This document shows positions 1-7,290 of a stretch of 23,018 nt of DNA, in pieces. How positions within the stretch are numbered: the first letter of the stretch is position 1; each line of letters opens with the position of its first letter. The notes below the pieces were generated by a model. It did no database searches. It had not been told where the DNA came from and was given only the letters and a program-made list of their open reading frames with translations. The translations under genes were made by a program, and so were the position numbers. Source of the stretch: an uncultured Bacilli bacterium (GTDB taxonomy: Bacteria; Bacillota_I; Bacilli_A; RF39; UBA660); contig CALVIK010000012.1 in the NCBI GenBank assembly GCA_944329545.1, positions 1 through 23,018 on the forward strand, in the 5' to 3' direction.

Positions 1-677
1 TCTGACAACAAATCAATAACTTCCCCATTATCAAAAGTAATAAGTTTTTTCTTCTTATTTAAAGCAGCTACCCTCATTGTATTTACAATACAAGACCTAT
101 GCGTTTGTACAAAATTAGCATTTAATAACTCTAACATGGCGTTAAGAGTTTTTCCTACTCTAAATTCTAAATCATCAGTTTTAATAATGCATTTTCTATC
201 AACACTATCTCTTGTAATATATAAAATATCATCAAGCGCTAAAGTATAAGAAACACCATTATCCTTAAATCTTATTTGTGGCCTTATCTTTAAAACTTTT
301 AACGCTTTATGCAACGCCTTAGCAAGTCTTTGCTCACAACTATCAAATTTATTAATAAATGATAAAAACATGAAATCATCTTTAATCACTAAATGGCCCA
401 ATTCTTCATGACCAGTTAAAAATATAATTATACTATCGATATCTTTATGTCTAATTATTCTTGCTACATCTATTCCTGACCTAGTTTTAGTTTCAATATC
501 TAAAATATATATTTTAAAAGGTAATTTGCTATTAACCTTCTGCATAAAATCATCATCATAATCAGAAAACAAATGAGTTTTGTAATCTAATTGATTTTTC
601 ATCATATATTTATCTATTATATCTTTAACCATTTTCAAATATTTTTTATCATCATCGCATACAATAAAATTTATCAT
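1..677 (-). CDS. LytTR-family response regulator (AgrA/LytR-like), 3' end outside window
   Basis: My translation from the ATG at 677 stays open to base 1, giving 225 residues with the C-terminus cut off by the window edge. Residues 1 to about 120 form a receiver domain. The acidic pocket is D8-D9-D10, the likely phospho-acceptor is D60 in ILDIET, T88 follows a hydrophobic strand, and K110 is the conserved lysine. Residues about 135-225 form a LytTR DNA-binding domain with the signature HRSCIVNT near its end, so only roughly the last 10-20 residues are missing. The start is supported by GGTGGAAGG nine bases upstream. Family knowledge: such proteins are phosphorylated by a membrane HPK10-type sensor kinase and control peptide signalling, bacteriocins or autolysis. 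The partner kinase is expected just left of the window but cannot be seen. Its own promoter lies at 711-739. Confidence 0.9.
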   Translation of the reverse strand, partial: MINFIVCDDDKKYLKMVKDIIDKYMMKNQLDYKTHLFSDYDDDFMQKVNSKLPFKIYILDIETKTRSGIDVARIIRHKDIDSIIIFLTGHEELGHLVIKDDFMFLSFINKFDSCEQRLAKALHKALKVLKIRPQIRFKDNGVSYTLALDDILYITRDSVDRKCIIKTDDLEFRVGKTLNAMLELLNANFVQTHRSCIVNTMRVAALNKKKKLITFDNGEVIDLLS

Positions 678-710
678 AAATATTACCTTCCACCTTTATT
701 ATTCATATTA

Positions 711-739
711 AATATATCATATTTTCCAATATTTGGCAA
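711..739 (-). promoter_or_regulatory. Sigma-A promoter of the LytTR regulator
   Basis: Read on the minus strand, TTGCCA (734-739) is followed by a 17-bp spacer and TATATT (711-716). This is a close match to the vegetative consensus and sits about 35 bases before the start codon. The spacer begins with an imperfect CCAA-N3-TTGG dyad, which might be an operator. That part is speculative. Confidence 0.65.
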
Positions 740-767
740 TTTTTTTAAATAAAAAAATAAAGAATTT

Positions 768-1409
768 TTATAACCCTTTACTTTTCTCTAATACTTCATC
801 TTTAAAATCTTGTCCCTTATTGTATAAAATAGCCCCAAAATCTGTGGCTTTATCCCAAGCCAAATTTCCAAGTTCCGATAATTTTTCTTTAGCTTTATCT
901 TTATAGTCAGGAATATAACTTTCAATAACCCCATCTAAATATGATACAGCATCTTTTGCTGTCTCTAATGTTTCCGAGCCAACATCTTTAATTGTATAAC
1001 CATTTATTTCAGTTTTACCAAGTAAGAAATTTACAATAGCGTCAAATTCCGTTTTTAATCTTGCTACATCCTCTTTATAAGTCTCTGTTTGTCGGTATTC
1101 ATCAGTTGCATTTACAATAGATTTGCCTAGTTCCATCGTTCCAGTAATCGCTTGCTGGACCATTGTATCAGCTTCCATAGATTTTTCATAAGCATCATTA
1201 ACTGCATCAACAAATCCATTAGATTCTTCAATTACTTCCTCAGTAGTCGTTTCTACAGCCACATCATTAGAAATATTTTCATCAGTTTTTTCCGTAGTGG
1301 CGCAACCAGACAAAACCAAAGTCGCACTTAGAAAAACTGTTGGTACAATAACTTTCCATTTTTTATTTTTTAAAGCTTCTAAAACCTTAGTATAACGAAA
1401 ATTATCCAT
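768..1409 (-). CDS. Putative lipoprotein, helical, function unknown
   Basis: This is a 213-residue protein. I choose the ATG at 1409 rather than the in-frame GTG at 1418, because that GTG is part of the ribosome site AGAGGTG. A charged N-terminus and a hydrophobic stretch lead to the lipobox LSGC, with the lipidated Cys at residue 36, so the protein is probably anchored on the outer face of the membrane. The mature part starts with an acidic Thr/Glu-rich linker (about residues 38-65) and continues as predicted amphipathic helices ending in repeated Lys/Glu-rich segments. I recognise no catalytic motif or family. It has its own promoter at 1430-1458, so it is probably monocistronic. It could be a membrane-tethered stress or cell-wall-associated protein, but nothing in the sequence settles this. 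Confidence 0.8.
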   Translation of the reverse strand: MDNFRYTKVLEALKNKKWKVIVPTVFLSATLVLSGCATTEKTDENISNDVAVETTTEEVIEESNGFVDAVNDAYEKSMEADTMVQQAITGTMELGKSIVNATDEYRQTETYKEDVARLKTEFDAIVNFLLGKTEINGYTIKDVGSETLETAKDAVSYLDGVIESYIPDYKDKAKEKLSELGNLAWDKATDFGAILYNKGQDFKDEVLEKSKGL

Positions 1410-1429
1410 AGTTATCACCTCTAAATTTT

Positions 1430-1458
1430 ATTATAATCATTTAAAATTTAAAAGTCAA
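1430..1458 (-). promoter_or_regulatory. Sigma-A promoter of the lipoprotein gene
   Basis: TTGACT (1453-1458), a 17-bp spacer and a perfect TATAAT (1430-1435) on the minus strand. The -35 lies only a few bases beyond the stop codon of the ATPase gene, and no terminator hairpin is visible between the two genes. Confidence 0.8.
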
Positions 1459-1460
1459 AT

Positions 1461-4040
1461 TCATACACCCCCTATTTGCCCTTTCTTTCTTAATAAAAGT
1501 TTTCGTCCCCAATCAATTGGAATAACGGTCATCGCAAGTAGTACCATAATTTCAAATTCTAAAAAATTAAGTCCATATGTTCTAAAAGTATTGCCTCCAT
1601 AATAGATCAAAGATACTTGCACAATTAAAATAAACAAAATAACTAATAGAAACACTTTGTTTTTCGTAATATGCGCGAATAAATTTAAACGATGGGTACG
1701 AGCATTAAAGGCATTAAATATTCCCATAAAAATAAACAAACCGAAAAACGCCGTCATCAAATATTCATCATTGCTTCCATCTCGAAAAATATGGTGGAAA
1801 AATGGTAATTTCAAAAATAAAATGCACAATATAGCTGAATAAGTACCAGTTACTAAAATTTCCTCTTTCATATAAGTATTGATAATTTGTTCATCCTTTT
1901 TCTTTGGTTTTTCCTGCATATATTCTTTAAGGGCCGGTTCAAAAGAAAAAGCTAGTCCCGCTAAAGTATCCATAACCATATTTATCCACAGCATTTGAAT
2001 AACTGTCACCGGTGTTTCTACGCCTATAAAAGGACCTATAATTGAAATACTAACCGCACACAAATTAATAGTTAATTGAAAAACAATAAATTTCCTAATG
2101 CTTTTAAATATCGTTCTACCGTACAAAACCGCGTTAGAAATCGAAAGCAAATTATCATCTAAAATTACTACATCACTAGCTTCTTTAGCAACTTCTGTTC
2201 CGCTACCCATGGCAAATCCCACATCAGCTTTCTTTAAAGCAGGGGCATCATTAACTCCATCACCCGTCATACCAACAACTAATCCCTTTGCCTGAGCAAT
2301 TCTTACTAATCGGCTTTTGTCCTGTGGTAAAGAACGCGCTAAAATCTTTAAATTAGGTAAAAGCTTCATCACTTCGGCATCAGTTTTTTTATTAAATTCA
2401 TAACTGGTCATAATAATATCTTCATTACTCGTAATAAGTCCAACTTCCTGACCGATTACTTTCGCTGTTTCTAAATTATCACCAGTAATCATAATAGTTT
2501 GAATACCCGCACTATTTATTAATTTTAACCCAGAAATAGCTTCTGGCCGCACTTCATCTTTAATATAAACAAAACCAATTAAAACTAGACGCGATAGCTT
2601 ACTAGAACTTTCTGAAGTAGCTAATGCCAAAACGCGAATACCTTTTTTGGCGGCATCGCTAACCATCTTCATCATTTTTTCTTTAGCAAAAAAGCCATTT
2701 TTTCGCCCTTTTTCATAATAATGCGAACAATTTTTGATAATGATTTCGGGAGCGCCTTTAACTAAATTAACCTTTTTTTCATCAATTTTAATCGTCGTCA
2801 TCGCATATTTGTTAGAACTAGAAAAAGGAATAGTTTTTATTTTTTGATAATTAAAATTCGTTTCTGTAAAAAAACTTAATAACGCTCTATCAGTTATATT
2901 TCCACCAATAATACCTTCATCGGTATAAAAACTACTATTGTTAGCTTGGCAAGAAAGTTTTGCTAGTTTATAAAACGCTGCATTATTTTTTAATTCCTTT
3001 TCATTAGTATAAAAATTACCTAAAGCATCACTTATTTTAATAACTTCTAATTTACCTTTCGTAATCGTTCCTGTTTTATCAGTAAATAATATATTAATAT
3101 TTCCTGCAGTTTCAATACCAGTTAATTTTCGCACCAAAACATTATTTTTAAGCATTCTTTTCATATTTGAAGAAAGAACTAAAGTAATCATCATCGGAAG
3201 ACCTTCGGGAACTGCTACTACAATAATTGTTACACTTAAAGTTAAAGCATGTAATAAATGGCCAAAAACTAAAGGCATATTAGTAATATCTTCTATAATA
3301 TTAGATATATTAAAATTATTATCAATAATAAACACGGAAAACAAATAAGATAAAGTAACTAAACCAGCACCTATATATCCAAGTTTACTAATTTGTTTAG
3401 CTAATTTTGTCAGTCTAATTTTTAAAGGACTATCTGGGGTTTTCTCATGCACTTCTTTAGCTAACTTTCCATATAAAGTATCATCGCCAACTTTTGTTAC
3501 TTCCATTATTGCCTGTCCACTATAAATCACCGTTGATCTATATACTAAAGAGTTTACTCCTTTAGCAATTTCTTGCATTTCGCCATTTAAATTAGATTCA
3601 TTAATCATAATATTACCATTTAAAAGATAACCATCAGCAGGAACTTCATCACCAGCTTCTAAATTAATAATATCTCCTACAACTACTTCCCCAATCGGTA
3701 TTTCCTGAAATTTATTATTTCTTTTTACTTTAACTCTTGTTTTCGCGGCTTCTTCACTTAGTTTTTCAAAAGCCTTGCTGCTACCATATTCTGAAATACT
3801 TGAAATAAAAGACGCTAAAAAAATTGCAATAACAATTCCGATAGTTTCATACCAATCAAAATCTTGAAATAAAAACAAAGTTTTAATTGCTAAGGCAATT
3901 AGCAAAATTTTAATTATAGGGTCACCTAAAGTCGAAAGTAGTAATTTTATAAAACTTTCTCTTTCTACTTTAGATATTTCATTGTTACCATACTTTTTTC
4001 GATTTATAGCTACTTCTTTTTCTGTAAGACCTGTTTTCAT
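1461..4040 (-). CDS. P-type calcium-transporting ATPase (P2 type, PMCA-like)
   Basis: This 859-residue protein has full family length and exports Ca2+ across the cell membrane at the cost of ATP. Visible motifs in order: an actuator domain with NGEM at residues 152-155, where most relatives have TGES (the catalytic Glu, E154, is kept); the M4 ion-site motif PEGLP at 278-282; the phosphorylation motif DKTGT with D321; KGAPE in the nucleotide domain; MITGDN; TGDGVNDAPAL at the hinge; and an M6 segment with LWINMVMDT carrying the Asn and Asp ligands typical of Ca2+ pumps. About ten membrane segments are arranged 2+2+6. The start is supported by AGGAGG. There is a gap of about 100 bases to the upstream HTH gene, with a terminator between, so it is a separate unit. 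Ca2+ rather than Na+/K+ or Mn2+ is inferred from the M4 and M6 motifs. Confidence 0.93.
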   Translation of the reverse strand: MKTGLTEKEVAINRKKYGNNEISKVERESFIKLLLSTLGDPIIKILLIALAIKTLFLFQDFDWYETIGIVIAIFLASFISSISEYGSSKAFEKLSEEAAKTRVKVKRNNKFQEIPIGEVVVGDIINLEAGDEVPADGYLLNGNIMINESNLNGEMQEIAKGVNSLVYRSTVIYSGQAIMEVTKVGDDTLYGKLAKEVHEKTPDSPLKIRLTKLAKQISKLGYIGAGLVTLSYLFSVFIIDNNFNISNIIEDITNMPLVFGHLLHALTLSVTIIVVAVPEGLPMMITLVLSSNMKRMLKNNVLVRKLTGIETAGNINILFTDKTGTITKGKLEVIKISDALGNFYTNEKELKNNAAFYKLAKLSCQANNSSFYTDEGIIGGNITDRALLSFFTETNFNYQKIKTIPFSSSNKYAMTTIKIDEKKVNLVKGAPEIIIKNCSHYYEKGRKNGFFAKEKMMKMVSDAAKKGIRVLALATSESSSKLSRLVLIGFVYIKDEVRPEAISGLKLINSAGIQTIMITGDNLETAKVIGQEVGLITSNEDIIMTSYEFNKKTDAEVMKLLPNLKILARSLPQDKSRLVRIAQAKGLVVGMTGDGVNDAPALKKADVGFAMGSGTEVAKEASDVVILDDNLLSISNAVLYGRTIFKSIRKFIVFQLTINLCAVSISIIGPFIGVETPVTVIQMLWINMVMDTLAGLAFSFEPALKEYMQEKPKKKDEQIINTYMKEEILVTGTYSAILCILFLKLPFFHHIFRDGSNDEYLMTAFFGLFIFMGIFNAFNARTHRLNLFAHITKNKVFLLVILFILIVQVSLIYYGGNTFRTYGLNFLEFEIMVLLAMTVIPIDWGRKLLLRKKGQIGGV

Positions 4041-4112
4041 AGTTTTGCCTCCTATAAAAAACTATTACCAACATCTTTTAAATAGCACTTTTTTAACCTT
4101 ACAAAAAAAGAC

Positions 4113-4147
4113 AAAAAAACTATCTTCAAAAAATGTAAAGATAGTTT
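4113..4147 (-). terminator. Intrinsic terminator after the HTH gene
   Basis: A 10-bp stem, AAACTATCTT paired with AAGATAGTTT (4117-4126 with 4138-4147), has an 11-base loop. On the minus strand it is followed by an uninterrupted T-run (A-run at 4113-4119 on the plus strand). The stem overlaps the stop codon of the preceding gene. Confidence 0.85.
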
Positions 4148-4475
4148 ATTTCAATAAGCCATTTTCTTTTAATAAATTATAAATACATGAATAACTACGA
4201 TTATTATAAAATTTACAGAACTTTCTAATACTAACATTACTTTTTTTATAAAGTTCAATAATTTTCTTTTTTTCTTCTTCACTCATAATATTTACTGGAA
4301 CACGGTTTTTATTACCATGAACAAAACTAATAGTTCCATTAACAACTTCTTTTTTTAATTTTAAAAGATATTTGGGGTGATACCCAGTAATCTCAGCAAT
4401 CTCTTTATATTCTAAAAAAGATTTTTTATTTAGTTTAGCTTGAATAAGTTTTACTGCTAATTCTTTATTACCCAT
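4146..4475 (-). CDS. Small helix-turn-helix protein related to a transposase N-terminal DNA-binding domain
   Basis: This is a 109-residue, very basic protein. Two helix-turn-helix-like units are visible: residues about 18-45 (KEIAEITGYHPKYLLKLKKE) and about 66-105 (SEEEKKKIIELYKKSNVSIR onward). They are joined by FVHGNKNRVPVN, which resembles the HGN-R-P linker between the two HTH units at the start of ISNCY/IS1202-type transposases. The DDE catalytic part is absent and the gene stops cleanly before a terminator, so it is either a domesticated DNA-binding domain or a neat remnant. It has a good ribosome site (AGGTGG), a strong promoter and its own terminator, so I favour an active gene. No terminator separates it from the yhgE gene upstream, and it may also be read from there. 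Confidence 0.75.
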   Translation of the reverse strand: MGNKELAVKLIQAKLNKKSFLEYKEIAEITGYHPKYLLKLKKEVVNGTISFVHGNKNRVPVNIMSEEEKKKIIELYKKSNVSIRKFCKFYNNRSYSCIYNLLKENGLLK

Positions 4476-4517
4476 AATAACCCACCTTTTAAGATTTAAA
4501 AATACTAAAACAATTAC

Positions 4518-4548
4518 ATTATACCACTAATACCCTACTAGATGTCAA
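4518..4548 (-). promoter_or_regulatory. Promoter of the small HTH gene
   Basis: TTGACA (4543-4548), a 19-bp spacer, and an extended -10 TGGTATAAT (hexamer 4518-4523) on the minus strand. The -35 overlaps the stop codon of the YhgE gene. The spacer is longer than ideal, and the extended -10 may compensate. Confidence 0.7.
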
Positions 4549-6500
4549 GCCATCATTTTTTCTTTTTTTTGTTTTAAATAACCAGTAACAATAATTAAAA
4601 CAATAAATATCATTAATAAAAATACTAAAACAATCACATCTTTAAAAATAAAATCGCTGTTAATACTGACAAAAGATTCTCTTAATAAATCGACAGAATA
4701 TGTCATCGGCATAATTGGATAAATAATTTTAAAAAATTCTGGCACTGTTTCGATTGGAAAAGTTCCGGCACAAGCTGTTAATTGAATAATTAAAAATACT
4801 AAAGCTAAAAAACGACCAACATCTTTAAAATTAAAGAATAAAAACATAATAATTACCAAAAATGTCATTGATATTAAAATACAAGAGCCATAATAAAGAA
4901 AATGATTAGTTACCGAAAAACCTAGGCATAATTTTAAAAGGAACCCCAAAATTAAAGCTTGGATAATCGCAATAATATTATAAAAAATTAATCTTAGTAT
5001 TTTATTTTGACTATGACGCCCTAAAACCTTAAAACGGCCATCAGGGTCATAATAAAGGCCCATCATAATCATAATACCACCAACCCAAAGTGAAAGTGAC
5101 ATAAAATAAGGAGCGAAAAATATGCCATATTCATCATAAGTACCATAGTCTTTTTCTTCTATTTTAAATGGCTCTTTAGCATATTCGCCTAAATTATCCA
5201 TTTTTTTAACATCATCTGTTGTTTTCGAAAGCTTTTCTTGCAAAGTATCTTTGGCTATAGATAAATTATCATCTAAAGTTTCAGCCCCATCATCTAAAGC
5301 CTTGGCGCCAGATTTTGAATTATTTAAACCATTATATACTTTCCTAGAATTATCATCTAACGCTAAAATTCCCTGGTTGATTTTATCAAAACTATTTAAT
5401 ATTTTGCTAGAATTATCTTTCAATAAAGATAATGAAGAAGTTAAATTGTTACCAGCACTAATTAATTCGGTAAGCTGTAAAACCTCAGTATTTAATTGAT
5501 TAAAATTATTATTAAAATCATTACTGCTTGTTAATAAATTATTACTAATGTTTGGCAAATTATTAATTTGTTTTTTATTATTTTCAAGTTCATCTAATAT
5601 TAAGATGAATTCTTCATCTGTCATAAGTGCTGGATGGTTGTTCGCATAGTTTATAATTTTATCATATATTTCATTAGTAGTCCCTAAAACCGTCATATTT
5701 AAAGTATTATATTGTTGAAAACCATTATTAAAATTTTGACTGGCAACATTTAAATCATTAATACCGCTTTTTAAATTATTAAGCTCCTTTGCTTTATCAT
5801 TTAAATTTGTAAGACCAATTTCTACTTCAGACAAAGCTCCATCAAATTGTTTATAAGCTGTTAATAATTTACTACCATTACTGCTTAAAGTAGCAATTCC
5901 ATCATGGAATTTTTCATAACCAACAGTTAAATTGTTTAAGCCATTATATAAATCATTAGTTCCACTTTTTAACCTTTGACTACCTTCTTGAAATAAAGTT
6001 AAAGAACTACCAAGTTTGGCGATTTCTTTAGGGAATACTTCAATACTATTAATTAATTTTTTTACAATTTGTTCATTAACTTCCGTATTTAAACTATTTT
6101 CAATTTTAGATACCCCCGTACCGATAATTTGAGAAGCTAAGTAATTTGTTTTTTTATTTGGACTATAAGTTATAATAGCTTGATTTTTATTATCACTTAA
6201 AGAAGAAGTAAAATTTTCTGGTAGTGTAATTATTGCATAATAGTCTTTATCAATAAGTCCTTTTTTAGCTTTTTTTAAAGAAACTTCTTCAAAAGTAAAA
6301 GTTTTTTCTTTTTGTAATTTTTTAATAAATTTATCACTTTGACAATCGCTTTCACATTTATCTAAATTTACTAAAGCTACTTTTAAATTATCAATATTCC
6401 CATAAGGATTCCAAAAAGCCTTTAAATAAAAAAAACTATAAATAACAGGTAAAATAATAATACCCAAAATGATAATAAGTTTCTTATACTTTTTTATCAT
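4545..6500 (-). CDS. yhgE: YhgE/Pip family membrane protein (ABC-2 permease-like)
   Basis: This 651-residue protein has the family layout. One N-terminal membrane segment (about residues 8-27) is followed by the conserved start of the outside domain (NPYGNIDNLKVALVNLD). A long Asn/Leu/Ser-rich coiled-coil-like region with SGTNDLYNGLNNL-type repeats spans about 160-440, and the C-terminal block has five to six membrane segments (about 460-645) resembling ABC-2 permeases. Relatives include phage infection protein Pip of Lactococcus and the EsaA component of type VII secretion; their exact function is not settled. The gene starts 9 bases after the TetR stop, and its ribosome site AGGGGGAT overlaps that stop codon, so translation is probably coupled. 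TetR control of such proteins is common and fits an export or envelope-stress role. No type VII secretion genes are seen nearby. Confidence 0.88.
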   Translation of the reverse strand: MIKKYKKLIIILGIIILPVIYSFFYLKAFWNPYGNIDNLKVALVNLDKCESDCQSDKFIKKLQKEKTFTFEEVSLKKAKKGLIDKDYYAIITLPENFTSSLSDNKNQAIITYSPNKKTNYLASQIIGTGVSKIENSLNTEVNEQIVKKLINSIEVFPKEIAKLGSSLTLFQEGSQRLKSGTNDLYNGLNNLTVGYEKFHDGIATLSSNGSKLLTAYKQFDGALSEVEIGLTNLNDKAKELNNLKSGINDLNVASQNFNNGFQQYNTLNMTVLGTTNEIYDKIINYANNHPALMTDEEFILILDELENNKKQINNLPNISNNLLTSSNDFNNNFNQLNTEVLQLTELISAGNNLTSSLSLLKDNSSKILNSFDKINQGILALDDNSRKVYNGLNNSKSGAKALDDGAETLDDNLSIAKDTLQEKLSKTTDDVKKMDNLGEYAKEPFKIEEKDYGTYDEYGIFFAPYFMSLSLWVGGIMIMMGLYYDPDGRFKVLGRHSQNKILRLIFYNIIAIIQALILGFLLKLCLGFSVTNHFLYYGSCILISMTFLVIIMFLFFNFKDVGRFLALVFLIIQLTACAGTFPIETVPEFFKIIYPIMPMTYSVDLLRESFVSINSDFIFKDVIVLVFLLMIFIVLIIVTGYLKQKKEKMMA

Positions 6501-6509
6501 AATATCCCC

Positions 6510-7064
6510 CTATCTAAGAAAACCAGATTTTAAGAATTCCATGATTTCTTTTGTTGCCTCCTCTTTATTAATATCTTCATCCCACTCAAACAGCACAGAA
6601 ACATAAATCCTAAAAATAATAAAAGTTGTTAATTTTAAATTACAATCTTTAATTAATCCTTTTTTACTAGCATCTTCTAGTTTTAAATAAATTTCATGTT
6701 CTATTTCATGATTTAATCTCATTAATAAAGTATTAGACTTACCACCCCATAGTTTAGCAGCCTTACCCAAGTTAACAAGAGCTTTATTATTAGATTTATA
6801 ATCAAATATAGCTAACAACATTTTATTTATTCGCTCTGATAAAGGTAAATCTTCCAAATATATTTTATCCATTATCGTTTTAATTTCTTTAATATGCTCA
6901 GCAAAAAAATAATTTATTAAAGCATTTTTATCTTTAAAATAACTATAAATTGTTTTTTTCGTAACTCCAGCTTCTTTAGCTATCAAATCCATGCTTGTTT
7001 TTTCATAACCAAATTCATTAAATAATTCTCTCGCAGCCACAATAATTTTCTCTCTTGTTTCCAT
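6510..7064 (-). CDS. TetR/AcrR family transcriptional regulator
   Basis: A 184-residue protein of normal family length. The N-terminal HTH is clear at residues about 22-45 (TSMDLIAKEAGVTKKTIYSY), followed by the usual FKDKNAL helix-4 start. The C-terminal ligand-binding half is helical and not conserved enough to predict a ligand. The start has AGGAGG at good spacing. It is the first gene of a two-gene operon with yhgE. Upstream lies a near-consensus promoter overlaid by operator-like octamers at 7080-7108, so autorepression relieved by an unknown ligand is the likely mode. Confidence 0.92.
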   Translation of the reverse strand: METREKIIVAARELFNEFGYEKTSMDLIAKEAGVTKKTIYSYFKDKNALINYFFAEHIKEIKTIMDKIYLEDLPLSERINKMLLAIFDYKSNNKALVNLGKAAKLWGGKSNTLLMRLNHEIEHEIYLKLEDASKKGLIKDCNLKLTTFIIFRIYVSVLFEWDEDINKEEATKEIMEFLKSGFLR

Positions 7065-7079
7065 AAAACCTCCTATATA

Positions 7080-7134
7080 AGTATACTGAAAAAGTTTACT
7101 AGTATAGTATATTAAATTATTAATAAAATGTCAA
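7080..7134 (-). promoter_or_regulatory. tetR-yhgE promoter with likely TetR operator
   Basis: On the minus strand: TTGACA (7129-7134), exact 17-bp spacer, TATACT (7106-7111). Between the -10 and the ribosome site lie three related octamers on the plus strand: AGTATACT (7080-7087), AGTTTACT (7093-7100) and AGTATAGT (7101-7108). The first is itself a palindrome. Their position over the -10 and predicted start of transcription suits a repressor operator. Confidence 0.75.
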
Positions 7135-7290
7135 GAAAAAACAACTTTTTTTTAGTTGTCCTACAAATTCCTTTTTATGAATAACACGAAATATTATAAA
7201 TAATGTCAGGAACAATACAAAGGCGGTTAATGCTAATACTTCAAATATGTTTTTTAACAGCAATGTATCAAATGTAACTACTGGCAAATG
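7119..7290 (-). pseudogene. Possible remnant of a membrane protein after the helicase stop
   Basis: The frame of the helicase gene continues open for more than 50 codons after its TAA. It encodes a strongly hydrophobic segment (EVLALTAFVLFLTLFIIF) followed by RVIHKKEF, which looks like the last membrane helix and basic tail of some membrane protein. There is no start codon with a ribosome site, and codon choice (ACC, GCC, CTG) is less AT-biased than in neighbours. It may be a decayed gene end or chance. The sequence ends in the terminator and promoter region of tetR. Confidence 0.3.
7135..7159 (-). terminator. Terminator downstream of the helicase gene
   Basis: ACAACT (7141-7146) pairs with AGTTGT (7154-7159) around a 7-base loop, followed on the minus strand by a run of T. 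The stem is short (6 bp). It ends directly at the -35 box of the tetR promoter. Confidence 0.6.

Noticed and set aside
1410..1418. GTG start of the lipoprotein at 1418
   Set aside because: This GTG is part of the ribosome site AGAGGTG serving the ATG at 1409.
1657..2295. Plus-strand frames opposite the Ca2+-ATPase gene
   Set aside because: Low-complexity complements of membrane-segment codons, with no ribosome sites; the opposite strand encodes conserved ATPase motifs.
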